Shown here piece by piece: positions 8,100 to 15,225 of a DNA stretch of 49,191 nt. A program made the translations under genes and the position numbers. The notes under the pieces are model-generated. The model saw only the letters and a program-made list of their open reading frames with translations. It was not told the origin of the DNA and searched no databases. Position 1 is the first letter of the stretch. Every line of letters begins with the position of its first letter. This stretch comes from Thermoleophilia bacterium. Its GTDB lineage: Bacteria > Actinomycetota > Thermoleophilia > Gaiellales > Gaiellaceae. Where the stretch lies: NCBI GenBank assembly GCA_023382435.1, contig JAHDVS010000004.1:1-49191 (forward strand). Reading direction: 5' to 3'.

Positions 8100-8963
8100 G
8101 TGAGACTGGTCACCTACGCGATCAATGGTGACAGCGCCGTCGGTGTCAAGCTCCCCGGCGGGGTTGCTGAGTCCGGCTACTCGAGCATGCTCGACCTTAT
8201 CCGTGACGGCGAACCCGGTCTCGAGCGGGTGCGGGAGCGCTCCGCCGCGGCCGAGCGCTCCGGAAACCTGATCCGAGCGGAGCGCATTCTCGCTCCCGTC
8301 CCACGCCCGGGAAAGCTTCTCTTCGGCAACGTCAATTTCCACAGCGTCGTCGAGGCGTTCGAGGATCTGCCGATGCCCGAGTATGCGAGCTTCTTCTCGA
8401 AGCTCCCGAGCACCGTGATCGGGCCGGGCGAGGCGATCGTTAAGCCCTACCCCGAGATGGAGCTCGACTACTCAGTCGAACTCGGAGTCGTGATCGGGAA
8501 GACGGCCCGGAAGCTCAGCCCCGAGAGAGCTCTCGAGTATGTCTTCGGCTACACGGTGGTCAACGACCTCAGCGCTCGTGACATCCAGCTCAGGCGCGCC
8601 GGGGAGTACTACCTCGGCGAATCTCTCGGGAAGGGTGCGGACACGTTCTGCCCCATGGGGCCCGAACTCGTCCTCGTCGATGAGATCCCGGATCCCTCGC
8701 AGCTGCACTTGGCCTCCTCTGTGAACGGGGAGCCGCGGCAGTCCGAGGGAGCCACCGGAATGATTTACGACATCCCCCACCTTCTGGCTGCGTTCACGGA
8801 GTTCGTCACTCTCGAGGCGGGCGATGTTGTCAGCAGCGGGTCGCCGGCGGGAGGCATCGGCATGCTGATGGACCCGCCTGCGTGGCTGGAGCCGGGCGAC
8901 GAGATGACCGTCGAGATCGATCGCATCGGCAAGGTCACAAACCCAGTTGTGGCGGGCTGGTAG
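8100..8963 (+). CDS. fumarylacetoacetate hydrolase family protein, copy 1
   Basis: 287 residues from GTG at 8100, selected because AAGGAGG ends 8 bases upstream and the paralogue at 10362 starts at the same point (MRLVTYA). The FAH fold has its metal site in MELDYSVELGVVIGK (Glu residues) and NDLSARDIQLRR (Asp). Further family marks are GKGADTFCPMGPELV, SSVNGEPRQ, a late SSGSPAGGIG and the end motif WLEPGDEMTVEIDRIG. Members hydrolyse or cleave 2,4-diketo acids, or act as isomerases, decarboxylases or oxaloacetate tautomerases, using Mg2+ or Mn2+ in the cytoplasm. The substrate here is unknown; with an SDR and hydroxyacid dehydrogenase nearby, a diketo-deoxy-sugar-acid hydrolase is plausible. 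It is 9 bases upstream of epimerase copy 1. Confidence 0.87.
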   Translation: MRLVTYAINGDSAVGVKLPGGVAESGYSSMLDLIRDGEPGLERVRERSAAAERSGNLIRAERILAPVPRPGKLLFGNVNFHSVVEAFEDLPMPEYASFFSKLPSTVIGPGEAIVKPYPEMELDYSVELGVVIGKTARKLSPERALEYVFGYTVVNDLSARDIQLRRAGEYYLGESLGKGADTFCPMGPELVLVDEIPDPSQLHLASSVNGEPRQSEGATGMIYDIPHLLAAFTEFVTLEAGDVVSSGSPAGGIGMLMDPPAWLEPGDEMTVEIDRIGKVTNPVVAGW

Positions 8964-8972
8964 GGGGTTCCG

Positions 8973-9989
8973 GTGTCGATCCCAGACCGCTCACGGCCCG
9001 TGCTCGTGATTGGTGGCTCCGGCTTCGCCGGGAGCTATACCGTCCGTGCGCTCCACGACGCCGGCTACGACGTCGTGGTCTGCGACCTGAACGACTATCA
9101 GCCGGAGTCGCGCTTCATGATCGGGGGAGCGGCCGAGGGGATCCCCGTCGAGCGCGGCTCGATTGACAACTGGCCGCGGGTCCTCGACGTCGTCAACCGG
9201 CATCGGCCAGGGGCGATCGTCCACCTGGCATCGATCATGGACCTTCCCTTCCTCGACCAGAACCCGATGGTCGCTCTCAAGGTCAACGTCGAAGGGACGG
9301 TCAATCTCCTCGAGGCCGCGCGCTTCAACGACGTACAGCGCTTCGTCTTCTTCTCGACGATCGGCGTCATTCCACAGGTGAAGTACGAGCCGATCGACGC
9401 CGCGCACCCGGTCGTGCTGCCCCGCCACGGGCCCCGCGGCGCCTACAGCGTCGCGAAGCTCTGCGGCGAGGGTTTCTGCTTCGCGTATGAGCAGTCCTTC
9501 GGGCTCGATGTGCGGGTGATCCGGCCCTCTGCGCTCTACGGCTTCGGGATGAGCGCTCTTGCTCCGAACTACATGAAGCAGATCGTCGAGCCGGCCGTCA
9601 GAGGCGAGCCCGTTCGGCTGCCGACAGGCGGGCCGGTTCCCAGGGACTACGTGCACGTCCTGGATGTCGCCAGCCTCGTTGTCGCCGTTCTGGAGGGGGC
9701 AGATGACACCGACCGGATCTACTACGGCGCGACGGGCGAACCGCTTCGCACGGGCGGCGACGTGGGATGCATCGCACGCGAGCTCCTCCCGGGCGCAGAG
9801 ATCGAGATCGGAGACGACTTCACGGAGAGCGATCGAGCCGAGCAAGGGTGTCGCGGCCAGATCTCGATCGAGAATGCCAAGGCGCAGCTTGGCTGGTCGC
9901 CGAGGTACAGCTCTCTTCGCGATGGCATGGCCGAGTACATCGAGCGGTACCGCGCCTTCCTCGCGGCCGCTCAAGGCGGTCACGGATGA
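8973..9989 (+). CDS. NAD-dependent epimerase/dehydratase (extended SDR), copy 1
   Basis: 338 residues from GTG at 8973. The NAD-binding Rossmann motif is VLVIGGSGFAGSYTVRAL, with an acidic residue after beta-2 (VVVCDLND) that favours NAD over NADP. The catalytic Tyr-Lys pair is in YSVAKLCGE, and the Ser/Thr is in FFSTIGV. The substrate-binding side has RPSALYGFGM and PTGGPVPRDYVHVLDVA. The family includes sugar-nucleotide epimerases and uronate dehydrogenase; in a catabolic island without nucleotidyl transferases a sugar or sugar-acid dehydrogenase role is more likely. By hand alignment about 280 of 338 positions equal copy 2 at 11247. Confidence 0.88.
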   Translation: MSIPDRSRPVLVIGGSGFAGSYTVRALHDAGYDVVVCDLNDYQPESRFMIGGAAEGIPVERGSIDNWPRVLDVVNRHRPGAIVHLASIMDLPFLDQNPMVALKVNVEGTVNLLEAARFNDVQRFVFFSTIGVIPQVKYEPIDAAHPVVLPRHGPRGAYSVAKLCGEGFCFAYEQSFGLDVRVIRPSALYGFGMSALAPNYMKQIVEPAVRGEPVRLPTGGPVPRDYVHVLDVASLVVAVLEGADDTDRIYYGATGEPLRTGGDVGCIARELLPGAEIEIGDDFTESDRAEQGCRGQISIENAKAQLGWSPRYSSLRDGMAEYIERYRAFLAAAQGGHG

Positions 9990-10123
9990 GTTCGGGACGG
10001 AATGGAGCGGGGACGCAAACGCTGATTCCGGCTGCCGCCGGCCGAGCGACCGGACAGGCGCGCACGGTTCCGAGCCGCACGCTCGTTCCGGGTCAGATCA
10101 CGCCTGGCTGCGGTGGGGAATGA
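9986..10123 (+). pseudogene. possible relic of a second hydroxyacid dehydrogenase start
   Basis: ATG at 9986 overlaps the stop of epimerase copy 1 exactly as the real dehydrogenase ATG at 12260 overlaps copy 2. The first codons read MSSGRNG against MSPGPGP in the intact gene, then similarity is lost and the frame stops at 10121 after 45 codons. It is best read as the left edge of a decayed gene copy. As a functional 45-residue peptide it has no recognisable feature. Confidence 0.4.
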
Positions 10124-10303
10124 AGGCTGCTAGCGCTCGCCTCGTCATCCTGGAGCCCGGCGACATCATCAGCAGCGGGTCGTCGGGGAGAGAGAGGTCT
10201 GGGCATGCTGATGGACCCGCCGCGGTGGCTCGAGCCCGGCGAGGAGGTCACGGTCGAGGTCGATCGCATCGGCAAGCTCACGAACCCGGTTGCGGCGGGC
10301 TGG
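10124..10303 (+). pseudogene. frameshifted relic of an FAH gene C-terminus
   Basis: In one frame LEPGDIISSGS is readable; after four extra bases relative to both intact copies, the frame changes and continues as MLMDPPRWLEPGEEVTVEVD and then DRIGKLTNPVAAGW. This is the last ~50 codons of the FAH family protein. An extra T after the final Trp codon removes the normal stop. The 5' part of the relic resembles FAH copy 1 (AGCAGCGGGTCG), the 3' part copy 2 (CTGGGCATGCTGATGGACCC). The upstream junction GCCTCGTCATCCT also matches the dehydrogenase start at 12260, so the relic may be a fusion of a dehydrogenase start to an FAH end. Confidence 0.75.
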
Positions 10304-10361
10304 TTAGGCAGACGACGGTTGAGTGCCACGTCCTGCTCCAAACGGAAACGGAGGGTCCGAG

Positions 10362-11237
10362 ATGAGGCTGGTTACCTACGCCCTGAATGGGGAGAGCGCC
10401 GTCGGCGTCAAGCTTCCCGGCGGGGTTGCCGACAGCGGTTACTCGAGCATGCTTGACCTTATCCGCGGCGGCGAACCCGCGCTCGAGCGCGTGCGCCGGC
10501 GTACTACTGAGGCTGAGCGCTCGGGCAGCCTGATCCGACCGGAGCGCATTCTCGCTCCCATCCCACGCCCGGGGAAGCTCCTTTTCGCCTACGTCAATTT
10601 CTACAGCGTCGTTGAGGCGTTCAAGGATGTCGATCTGGTCGAGGAGATCTCGATTCCACAGGCCGCCAGCTTCTTCTCGAAGCTGCCGACTAGCGTAATC
10701 GGCCCAGGCGATGCGGTTGTCAAGCCATATCCCGATTGTGAGCTTGACTACTCAGTCGAGCTCGGAGTCGTCATCGGGAAGACGGCCAAGAAGATCGGCC
10801 CCGAGAACGCTCTTGAGTATGTCTTCGGCTACACCGTGTGTCACGACGTCAGCGCCCGCGACATCGAGCTCCGGCGGAACCCCTGGTTCGACACCACGTT
10901 TGGAAAGGGCTGCGACACGTTTTGCGTGCTCGGGCCGGAGATCGTGCTACGCGACGAGATCCCCGACCCCTCGCGGCTGCATCTGAGCTCCTCCGTGAAC
11001 GGGGAGCCGCGCCAGTCCGAATCGGCCGCGGGGATGATCTTCGACGTCCAACATCAGATTGCCGCAATAACGGAGTTCGTCACCCTCGAGCCCGGTGACA
11101 TCGTCAGCGGCGGGACGCCAGCCGAAGGTCTGGGCATGCTGATGGACCCGCCCCGGTGGCTCGAGCCCGGTGACGAGGTCACGGTCGAGATCGATCGCAT
11201 CGGCAAGCTCACGAACCCGGTTGCGGCGGGCTGGTAG
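10362..11237 (+). CDS. fumarylacetoacetate hydrolase family protein, copy 2
   Basis: 291 residues from ATG at 10362. It is a close paralogue of the gene at 8100. Shared metal-site segment CELDYSVELGVVIGK, GKGCDTFCVLGPEIV and SSVNGEPRQSE. Differences that could change specificity: a six-residue insertion in the lid region (DVDLVEEISIPQAASFF in place of DLPMPEYASFF), a shorter stretch RNPWFDTTFGKG, and CHDVSARD where copy 1 and most family members have NDxSARD. The enzyme is expected to be cytoplasmic and metal-dependent. It is followed after 9 bases by epimerase copy 2 with TAGGAGGTACCG as ribosome site. Confidence 0.87.
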   Translation: MRLVTYALNGESAVGVKLPGGVADSGYSSMLDLIRGGEPALERVRRRTTEAERSGSLIRPERILAPIPRPGKLLFAYVNFYSVVEAFKDVDLVEEISIPQAASFFSKLPTSVIGPGDAVVKPYPDCELDYSVELGVVIGKTAKKIGPENALEYVFGYTVCHDVSARDIELRRNPWFDTTFGKGCDTFCVLGPEIVLRDEIPDPSRLHLSSSVNGEPRQSESAAGMIFDVQHQIAAITEFVTLEPGDIVSGGTPAEGLGMLMDPPRWLEPGDEVTVEIDRIGKLTNPVAAGW

Positions 11238-11246
11238 GAGGTACCG

Positions 11247-12263
11247 ATGGCGATCCCAGACCGCTCGCGGCCCGTCCTCGTCACCGGCGGCGCCGGCTTC
11301 GCCGGCAGCTACACAGTCCGCGCTCTCCTCGACGCCGGCTACGAGGTCGTCGTCTGCGACTTGAACGACTATCGGCCGGAGTCGCGCTTCGTCATCGGGA
11401 AAGCGGCCGAGCAGATCCCCGTCGAGCGTGGCTCGATAGACAACTGGCCGCGGGTCCTCGATGTCGTGGGCCGGCATCGGCCGGGAGCGATCGTCCACCT
11501 GGCATCGATCATGGACGTCGCTGTCCTCGACGAGAACCCGATGGTGGCGCTCAAGGTCAACGTCGAGGGGGCGGTCAACTTCCTCGAGGCGGCGCGCTTC
11601 AACGGCGTCCAGCGCTTCGTCTTTTTTTCGACGATCGGTGTGATCCCACAGGTGAAGTACGAGCCGATCGACGCGGAACACCCAGTCGTGCTGCCAAGGC
11701 ACGGCCCCGTCGGCTCCTACAGCGTGGCGAAGCTCTGCGGCGAGGCTTTCTGCTTCGCCTACCAGCAGTCGTTCGGGCTCGACGTGCGGATCATCCGGCC
11801 CTCGGCTCTCTATGGAGTCGGGATGACTTGGTTCGCCCCGAACTACATGAAGCAGATTGTCGAGCCCGCGGTCCGAGGTGAAGCTGTGCAGTTGCCGACG
11901 GGTGGGCCGGTGCCCAGAGACTACGTGCACGCCGTGGATCTCGCCAGTCTTGTCGTCGCCGTTCTCGAGGGACCCGAGGATGCCGACCGGATCTTCTATG
12001 CCGCGACGGGCAAGCCCCTTCGCACGGGCGGGGACGTGGCGCGGATCGTACGCGAGTTGCTCCCCGGCGCAGACATCGAGGTCGGAGGGCAATTCAGCGA
12101 GAGCGATCTGGCCGAGCAGGCATATCGCGGCCAAATCTCGATCGAGAATGCGAAGACGCAGCTTGGCTGGTCGCCGAAGTACAGCTCTCTTCACGACGGC
12201 CTGGCCGAGTACGTCGAGCGGTATCGAGCCTTCCTCGCGGCATCTGCAGGTGGTCGCCGATGA
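11247..12263 (+). CDS. NAD-dependent epimerase/dehydratase (extended SDR), copy 2
   Basis: 338 residues, same length as copy 1 with no gaps. Rossmann motif VLVTGGAGFAGSYTVRAL (the more canonical GGAGFAG form), NAD-selecting VVVCDLND, catalytic YSVAKLCGE. Substitutions relative to copy 1 cluster at the probable substrate side, such as LYGVGMTWFAPNYM for LYGFGMSALAPNYM and GGQFSESDLAEQAY for GDDFTESDRAEQGC. These could reflect a changed substrate. The stop overlaps the start of the dehydrogenase at 12260 (ATGA). Confidence 0.88.
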   Translation: MAIPDRSRPVLVTGGAGFAGSYTVRALLDAGYEVVVCDLNDYRPESRFVIGKAAEQIPVERGSIDNWPRVLDVVGRHRPGAIVHLASIMDVAVLDENPMVALKVNVEGAVNFLEAARFNGVQRFVFFSTIGVIPQVKYEPIDAEHPVVLPRHGPVGSYSVAKLCGEAFCFAYQQSFGLDVRIIRPSALYGVGMTWFAPNYMKQIVEPAVRGEAVQLPTGGPVPRDYVHAVDLASLVVAVLEGPEDADRIFYAATGKPLRTGGDVARIVRELLPGADIEVGGQFSESDLAEQAYRGQISIENAKTQLGWSPKYSSLHDGLAEYVERYRAFLAASAGGRR

Positions 12264-13318
12264 GTCCGGGGCCGGGACCCCGCCTCGTCATCCTCGACGC
12301 GGGCTTCGGCGACGCCGCCGAGGAAGCGCGGGCGGCGGAGCCGTTCGGGGTGGAGGTAGAGGACGCGCAGGCGAGAACGCCGGAGGAACGTGGCGCCGTG
12401 GTAGCCAGCGCGGAAGGCGTTCTCGTCCGGTTCTCCCCGGTCGATAGTGAATTGATCGCGCGCCACCCGCGGTGGCGGGTCATCGGGCGCTACGGGGTCG
12501 GCGTCGACAACGTCGACATCCAAGCCGCCACGGCACGCGGAATCGCTGTCATCAACGTCCCGGATTACTGCGTCGAGGAGGTCGCCACTCACGCGCTCGC
12601 GCTCATGTTGGCCTCGTGGCGCAAGCTGCCACAGGCCGAGCGTCTGATCGCGGAGGGCCGCTGGAACGACTGGCGCGTGCTGGAGCCTGTACGGCTGCTT
12701 TCGACCTGCACCCTCGGGCTTGTCGGACTCGGTCAGATCGGCGGTGAGGTCGCCCGCCTAGCGCAGCCGCTGTTCGGGCGGATCGTCGCCTTCGATCCGT
12801 CTCCTATCCCGCTTCCAGCAGGTGTGGAGGAAGTCGAGCTCGACCGGCTCTTTGCCGAGGCCGACATCGTCTCTCTCCATTGCCCGCTCACCCCCGAAAC
12901 GCGCCACCTCGCCGACGCTCGCCGACTCGACATGATGAAGCCCGACTCCCTGCTCGTCAACGTCTCGCGGGGCGAGCTCGTCGATACCGCGGCGCTCGCC
13001 AGAGCACTTGACGTCGGTCGCCCCGCGCGGGCGGCGCTCGATGTGCTGCCCCAAGAGCCGCCAGAGCCAGGCGATCCCCTGCTCGGCGCGCCGAACCTGA
13101 TTCTGACCAACCACGTCGCCTGGTACTCGACACAGGCACTGTCGCGTCTGCGCTCGTCGCTCGCTGCCAACTGCGCGGCACTGCTCGTGGGGAAGCCGGC
13201 GCCTGGCGTTGTCAACGCCGACGAGCTCGCGGCCCGCGGCGTGGTGCTGCCCCGCGGACCGTCGCTGGAGCGGCGGCGGGGTCTGCCGGAGTCTCGAACC
13301 CCATGGAAAGGAAGTTGA
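12260..13318 (+). CDS. D-isomer-specific 2-hydroxyacid dehydrogenase (CtBP/phosphoglycerate dehydrogenase-like)
   Basis: 352 residues. The NAD-binding core begins at LGLVGLGQIGGEVARLAQPL, and the catalytic triad is visible: Arg in VNVSRGELVDT, Glu in LPQEPPEPGDP and His in LTNHVAWYS. Substrate-side elements include VGVDNVDIQAATARGI and PDYCVEEVATHALAL, typical of C-terminal-binding-protein-like members. It should interconvert a 2-oxoacid and a D-2-hydroxyacid in the cytoplasm, for instance a lactate- or glyoxylate-type product of FAH cleavage (inference). The C-terminal ~25 residues are Arg/Pro-rich and variable. Translation is coupled to epimerase copy 2. Confidence 0.88.
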   Translation: MSPGPGPRLVILDAGFGDAAEEARAAEPFGVEVEDAQARTPEERGAVVASAEGVLVRFSPVDSELIARHPRWRVIGRYGVGVDNVDIQAATARGIAVINVPDYCVEEVATHALALMLASWRKLPQAERLIAEGRWNDWRVLEPVRLLSTCTLGLVGLGQIGGEVARLAQPLFGRIVAFDPSPIPLPAGVEEVELDRLFAEADIVSLHCPLTPETRHLADARRLDMMKPDSLLVNVSRGELVDTAALARALDVGRPARAALDVLPQEPPEPGDPLLGAPNLILTNHVAWYSTQALSRLRSSLAANCAALLVGKPAPGVVNADELAARGVVLPRGPSLERRRGLPESRTPWKGS

Positions 13319-13322
13319 GCGC

Positions 13323-13385
13323 ATGAGCTTGCACGGTGCCGAACGCCACACGCGCGGTCGCGAGATGGAGGAGAGGCAGCGATGA
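13323..13385 (+). CDS. possible 20-residue minicistron coupling to the next gene
   Basis: ATG at 13323 with AAAGGAAG 7-14 bases upstream opens a 20-codon frame reading MSLHGAERHTRGREMEERQR, whose TGA overlaps the next gene start as ATGA. It could be a leader that couples translation of the epimerase at 13382, or a chance frame in the gap. GAGGAGAGGCAGCG inside it is the ribosome site of the next gene. Confidence 0.3.
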   Translation: MSLHGAERHTRGREMEERQR

Positions 13386-14365
13386 GGATACTCCTCCTCG
13401 GGGGCACCCGGTTTCTGGGGCGGCGGCTCTCCAGCCTACTGATCGAAAGCGGGGCTGATGTAACCGTGCTGCACCGATGCGTGACCGGCGCGCCTCCGCC
13501 GGGGACGAAGACCGTGCAGGGAGACCGCGCGCAGCCCGACGGGCTGGAGGGGATTCGAGACCTGGCCTTCGACACGGTCGTCGATCTCTCCTCGTACTTT
13601 TCCGACTGGACTAGGCGGGCCATCACAGCCTTTCGCGGTCGCATCGGTCACTACGTCTACGTCTCGAGCGGTACGGTGTATCGGCCCTCGGCCGAGCTTC
13701 CCTGGGCCGAGACGACGCCCTTCGGCCCGATGCCGATCTGGGGGACATACGGTGAGGAAAAGGTGACCTCAGAGCGGCTCCTCTGGCAGGCGCATCAGGC
13801 CGGCGACTTCGCCGTCACCGCCTTCCGGTTTCCCTTCATCCTCGGTCCATGCAACTTCACCGACCGGGAGTCGTTCGTCTTCTCGCGCCTGGCGGCCCGG
13901 GAACCGATTCTGCTCCCGAACGGCGGTACCGCCATCAACCAGTTCGTCTACATCGAGGATGCCGCCCAGGCCCTCCTCGCCGCCATCGAGCGGCCAGGTG
14001 CCAGCGCCGGACAGGCATACAACTGTGGCCATGCGAGGGGGGTCACGAATCGCGGCTTCGTCGAGATCTGCGCCGAGCTACTCGACGTCGACCCTGAGAT
14101 CGTCGCGATCGACGAGAACGAACTGGACGTAGCGCGGGACACCTGGGACCTCAACGACCTGGTCTTCCCCTTCCCGGACGAGCACTTCCTTCTCGATGTG
14201 AGCAAGATCCGGCGCGAGCTTGGCACTGAGAGCGAGACGCCGACACGGCGCATGCTCGAGGAATACCTCGCATGGTGGCTCACGCAGCCGAGCCACGAGC
14301 GGGAACGCTACTCGCGGGAGGAGCAGGCGCTTGCCGCCCTACGAGCTCCGGAGCGCTCGCGGTGA
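13382..14365 (+). CDS. NAD-dependent epimerase/dehydratase, atypical extended SDR
   Basis: 327 residues. The nucleotide-binding motif is MRILLLGGTRFLGRRLSSLL; GGTRFLG is typical of the CSP41/isoflavone-reductase-like atypical group. YGEEKVTSERLL supplies the Tyr/Lys pair, and YVYVSSGTVYRP the Ser. It is not a close relative of the two tandem epimerases. It may act on a further oxidised or lactone form of the same substrate (inference). The stop overlaps the SDR start as GTGA, so the two are co-translated. Confidence 0.82.
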   Translation: MRILLLGGTRFLGRRLSSLLIESGADVTVLHRCVTGAPPPGTKTVQGDRAQPDGLEGIRDLAFDTVVDLSSYFSDWTRRAITAFRGRIGHYVYVSSGTVYRPSAELPWAETTPFGPMPIWGTYGEEKVTSERLLWQAHQAGDFAVTAFRFPFILGPCNFTDRESFVFSRLAAREPILLPNGGTAINQFVYIEDAAQALLAAIERPGASAGQAYNCGHARGVTNRGFVEICAELLDVDPEIVAIDENELDVARDTWDLNDLVFPFPDEHFLLDVSKIRRELGTESETPTRRMLEEYLAWWLTQPSHERERYSREEQALAALRAPERSR

Positions 14366-15117
14366 GCCGCCGGCTCGAGCGGAAACGCGCGCTCGTGACG
14401 GGGGCCGCCTCCGGGATCGGCCAGGCCACGGCCGTCCGCTTCGCGGCCGAGGGCGCGCGGGTGGCCTGCCTCGACACGAACGAGGCCGGGCTCGCGCGAG
14501 TGGCCGCGGACGTTGGCGAGGCGGTGCTCCCCCTCCCCTGCGACGTGGTGCGCGAGGAGGAGGTCGAGCGGGCCGTGGCGGCCGCCGTCGAGCGCTATGG
14601 CGGCCTCGACGTGATCGTCGCGAATGCCGGCATCGAGCACCCGGGCGACGCGCGTGTGGACAGGCTCGAGCTCGCCGTCTGGCAGCGAACGCTCGAGGTC
14701 AACCTGACGGGCGTCTTCCTGACCTGCAAACACGGCGTGCGGGCCCTCCTGGCTTCGGGCGGCGGGTCGCTCATCTGCACCGCCTCGCCAACGTCGCTCT
14801 ACGGGCTCGCGCCCGGCCAGGATGCGTACAGCGCCAGCAAGGCCGGCGTACTCGGGCTGGCCAGGGTGATGGCAAACGAGTTCGCGAAGGAAGGGATCCG
14901 GGTAAACGCCGTCGTACCCGGCTTCACGCTCACCGGCCTGGCGGACAGGGTCGTGGCGAACGAGGCCTGGTTTCGAGAGACGGTTGCGGCGATCCCGCTC
15001 GGTCGCCCCGGAGAGCCGGACGAGGTCGCTGCGATAATGGTCTTCCTCGCCTCAGACGAGGCGTCCTACGCAACAGGCGGGATCTTCGTCGTCGACGGTG
15101 GCGTGACAGCGGTCTGA
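14362..15117 (+). CDS. short-chain dehydrogenase/reductase
   Basis: 251 residues, classical SDR. Cofactor motif ALVTGAASGIGQATAVRF with Asp after beta-2 (ACLDTNEAG), indicating NAD(H). Then NAGIEH, catalytic Ser in LICTASPTSLYG and the YSASKAGVLGLARVMANEF Tyr-Lys site. The C-terminus FVVDGGVTAV is standard. Such enzymes oxidise 2-keto-3-deoxy sugar acids to diketo acids that FAH family proteins then hydrolyse, in non-phosphorylated fucose and rhamnose routes; whether that applies here is inference. It is the last enzyme before the regulator. Confidence 0.9.
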   Translation: MSRRLERKRALVTGAASGIGQATAVRFAAEGARVACLDTNEAGLARVAADVGEAVLPLPCDVVREEEVERAVAAAVERYGGLDVIVANAGIEHPGDARVDRLELAVWQRTLEVNLTGVFLTCKHGVRALLASGGGSLICTASPTSLYGLAPGQDAYSASKAGVLGLARVMANEFAKEGIRVNAVVPGFTLTGLADRVVANEAWFRETVAAIPLGRPGEPDEVAAIMVFLASDEASYATGGIFVVDGGVTAV

Positions 15118-15118
15118 G

Positions 15119-15136
15119 CGGATTCCCCGGAATCCG
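15119..15136. promoter_or_regulatory. palindromic operator candidate upstream of the IclR gene
   Basis: CGGATTCC-CC-GGAATCCG: 8-base perfect arms with a two-base centre, directly after the SDR stop and about 90 bases before the regulator start. A partial second copy GATTCCGGGAA lies at 15161-15171. A two-base loop cannot fold into a hairpin without losing pairs, so a dimeric protein site is more likely than a terminator. Autoregulation by the IclR protein is the simplest idea. Confidence 0.5.
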
Positions 15137-15225
15137 AGCAGCGACCGGGGTGCGTCGGGCGATTCCGGGAAGCGAGGCGCAAGCACGTACGTATGAGCGC
15201 CGCAGAAGAGGAGGCATGAGATCCG

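Larger units (their letters stand above)
8100..12263 (+). repeat. tandem duplication of an FAH-epimerase cassette (period about 2.27 kb)
   Basis: Unit 1 spans 8100-9989 and unit 2 spans 10362-12263 in direct orientation. Corresponding epimerase starts are 2,274 bases apart and FAH starts 2,262 apart. Similarity continues past the epimerase stop: both stops overlap an ATG followed by similar bases (ATGAGTTCGGGACGG and ATGAGTCCGGGGCCGG). The ancestral unit therefore seems to have included the beginning of the downstream dehydrogenase. Relic sequence fills 9986-10303. Confidence 0.85.
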
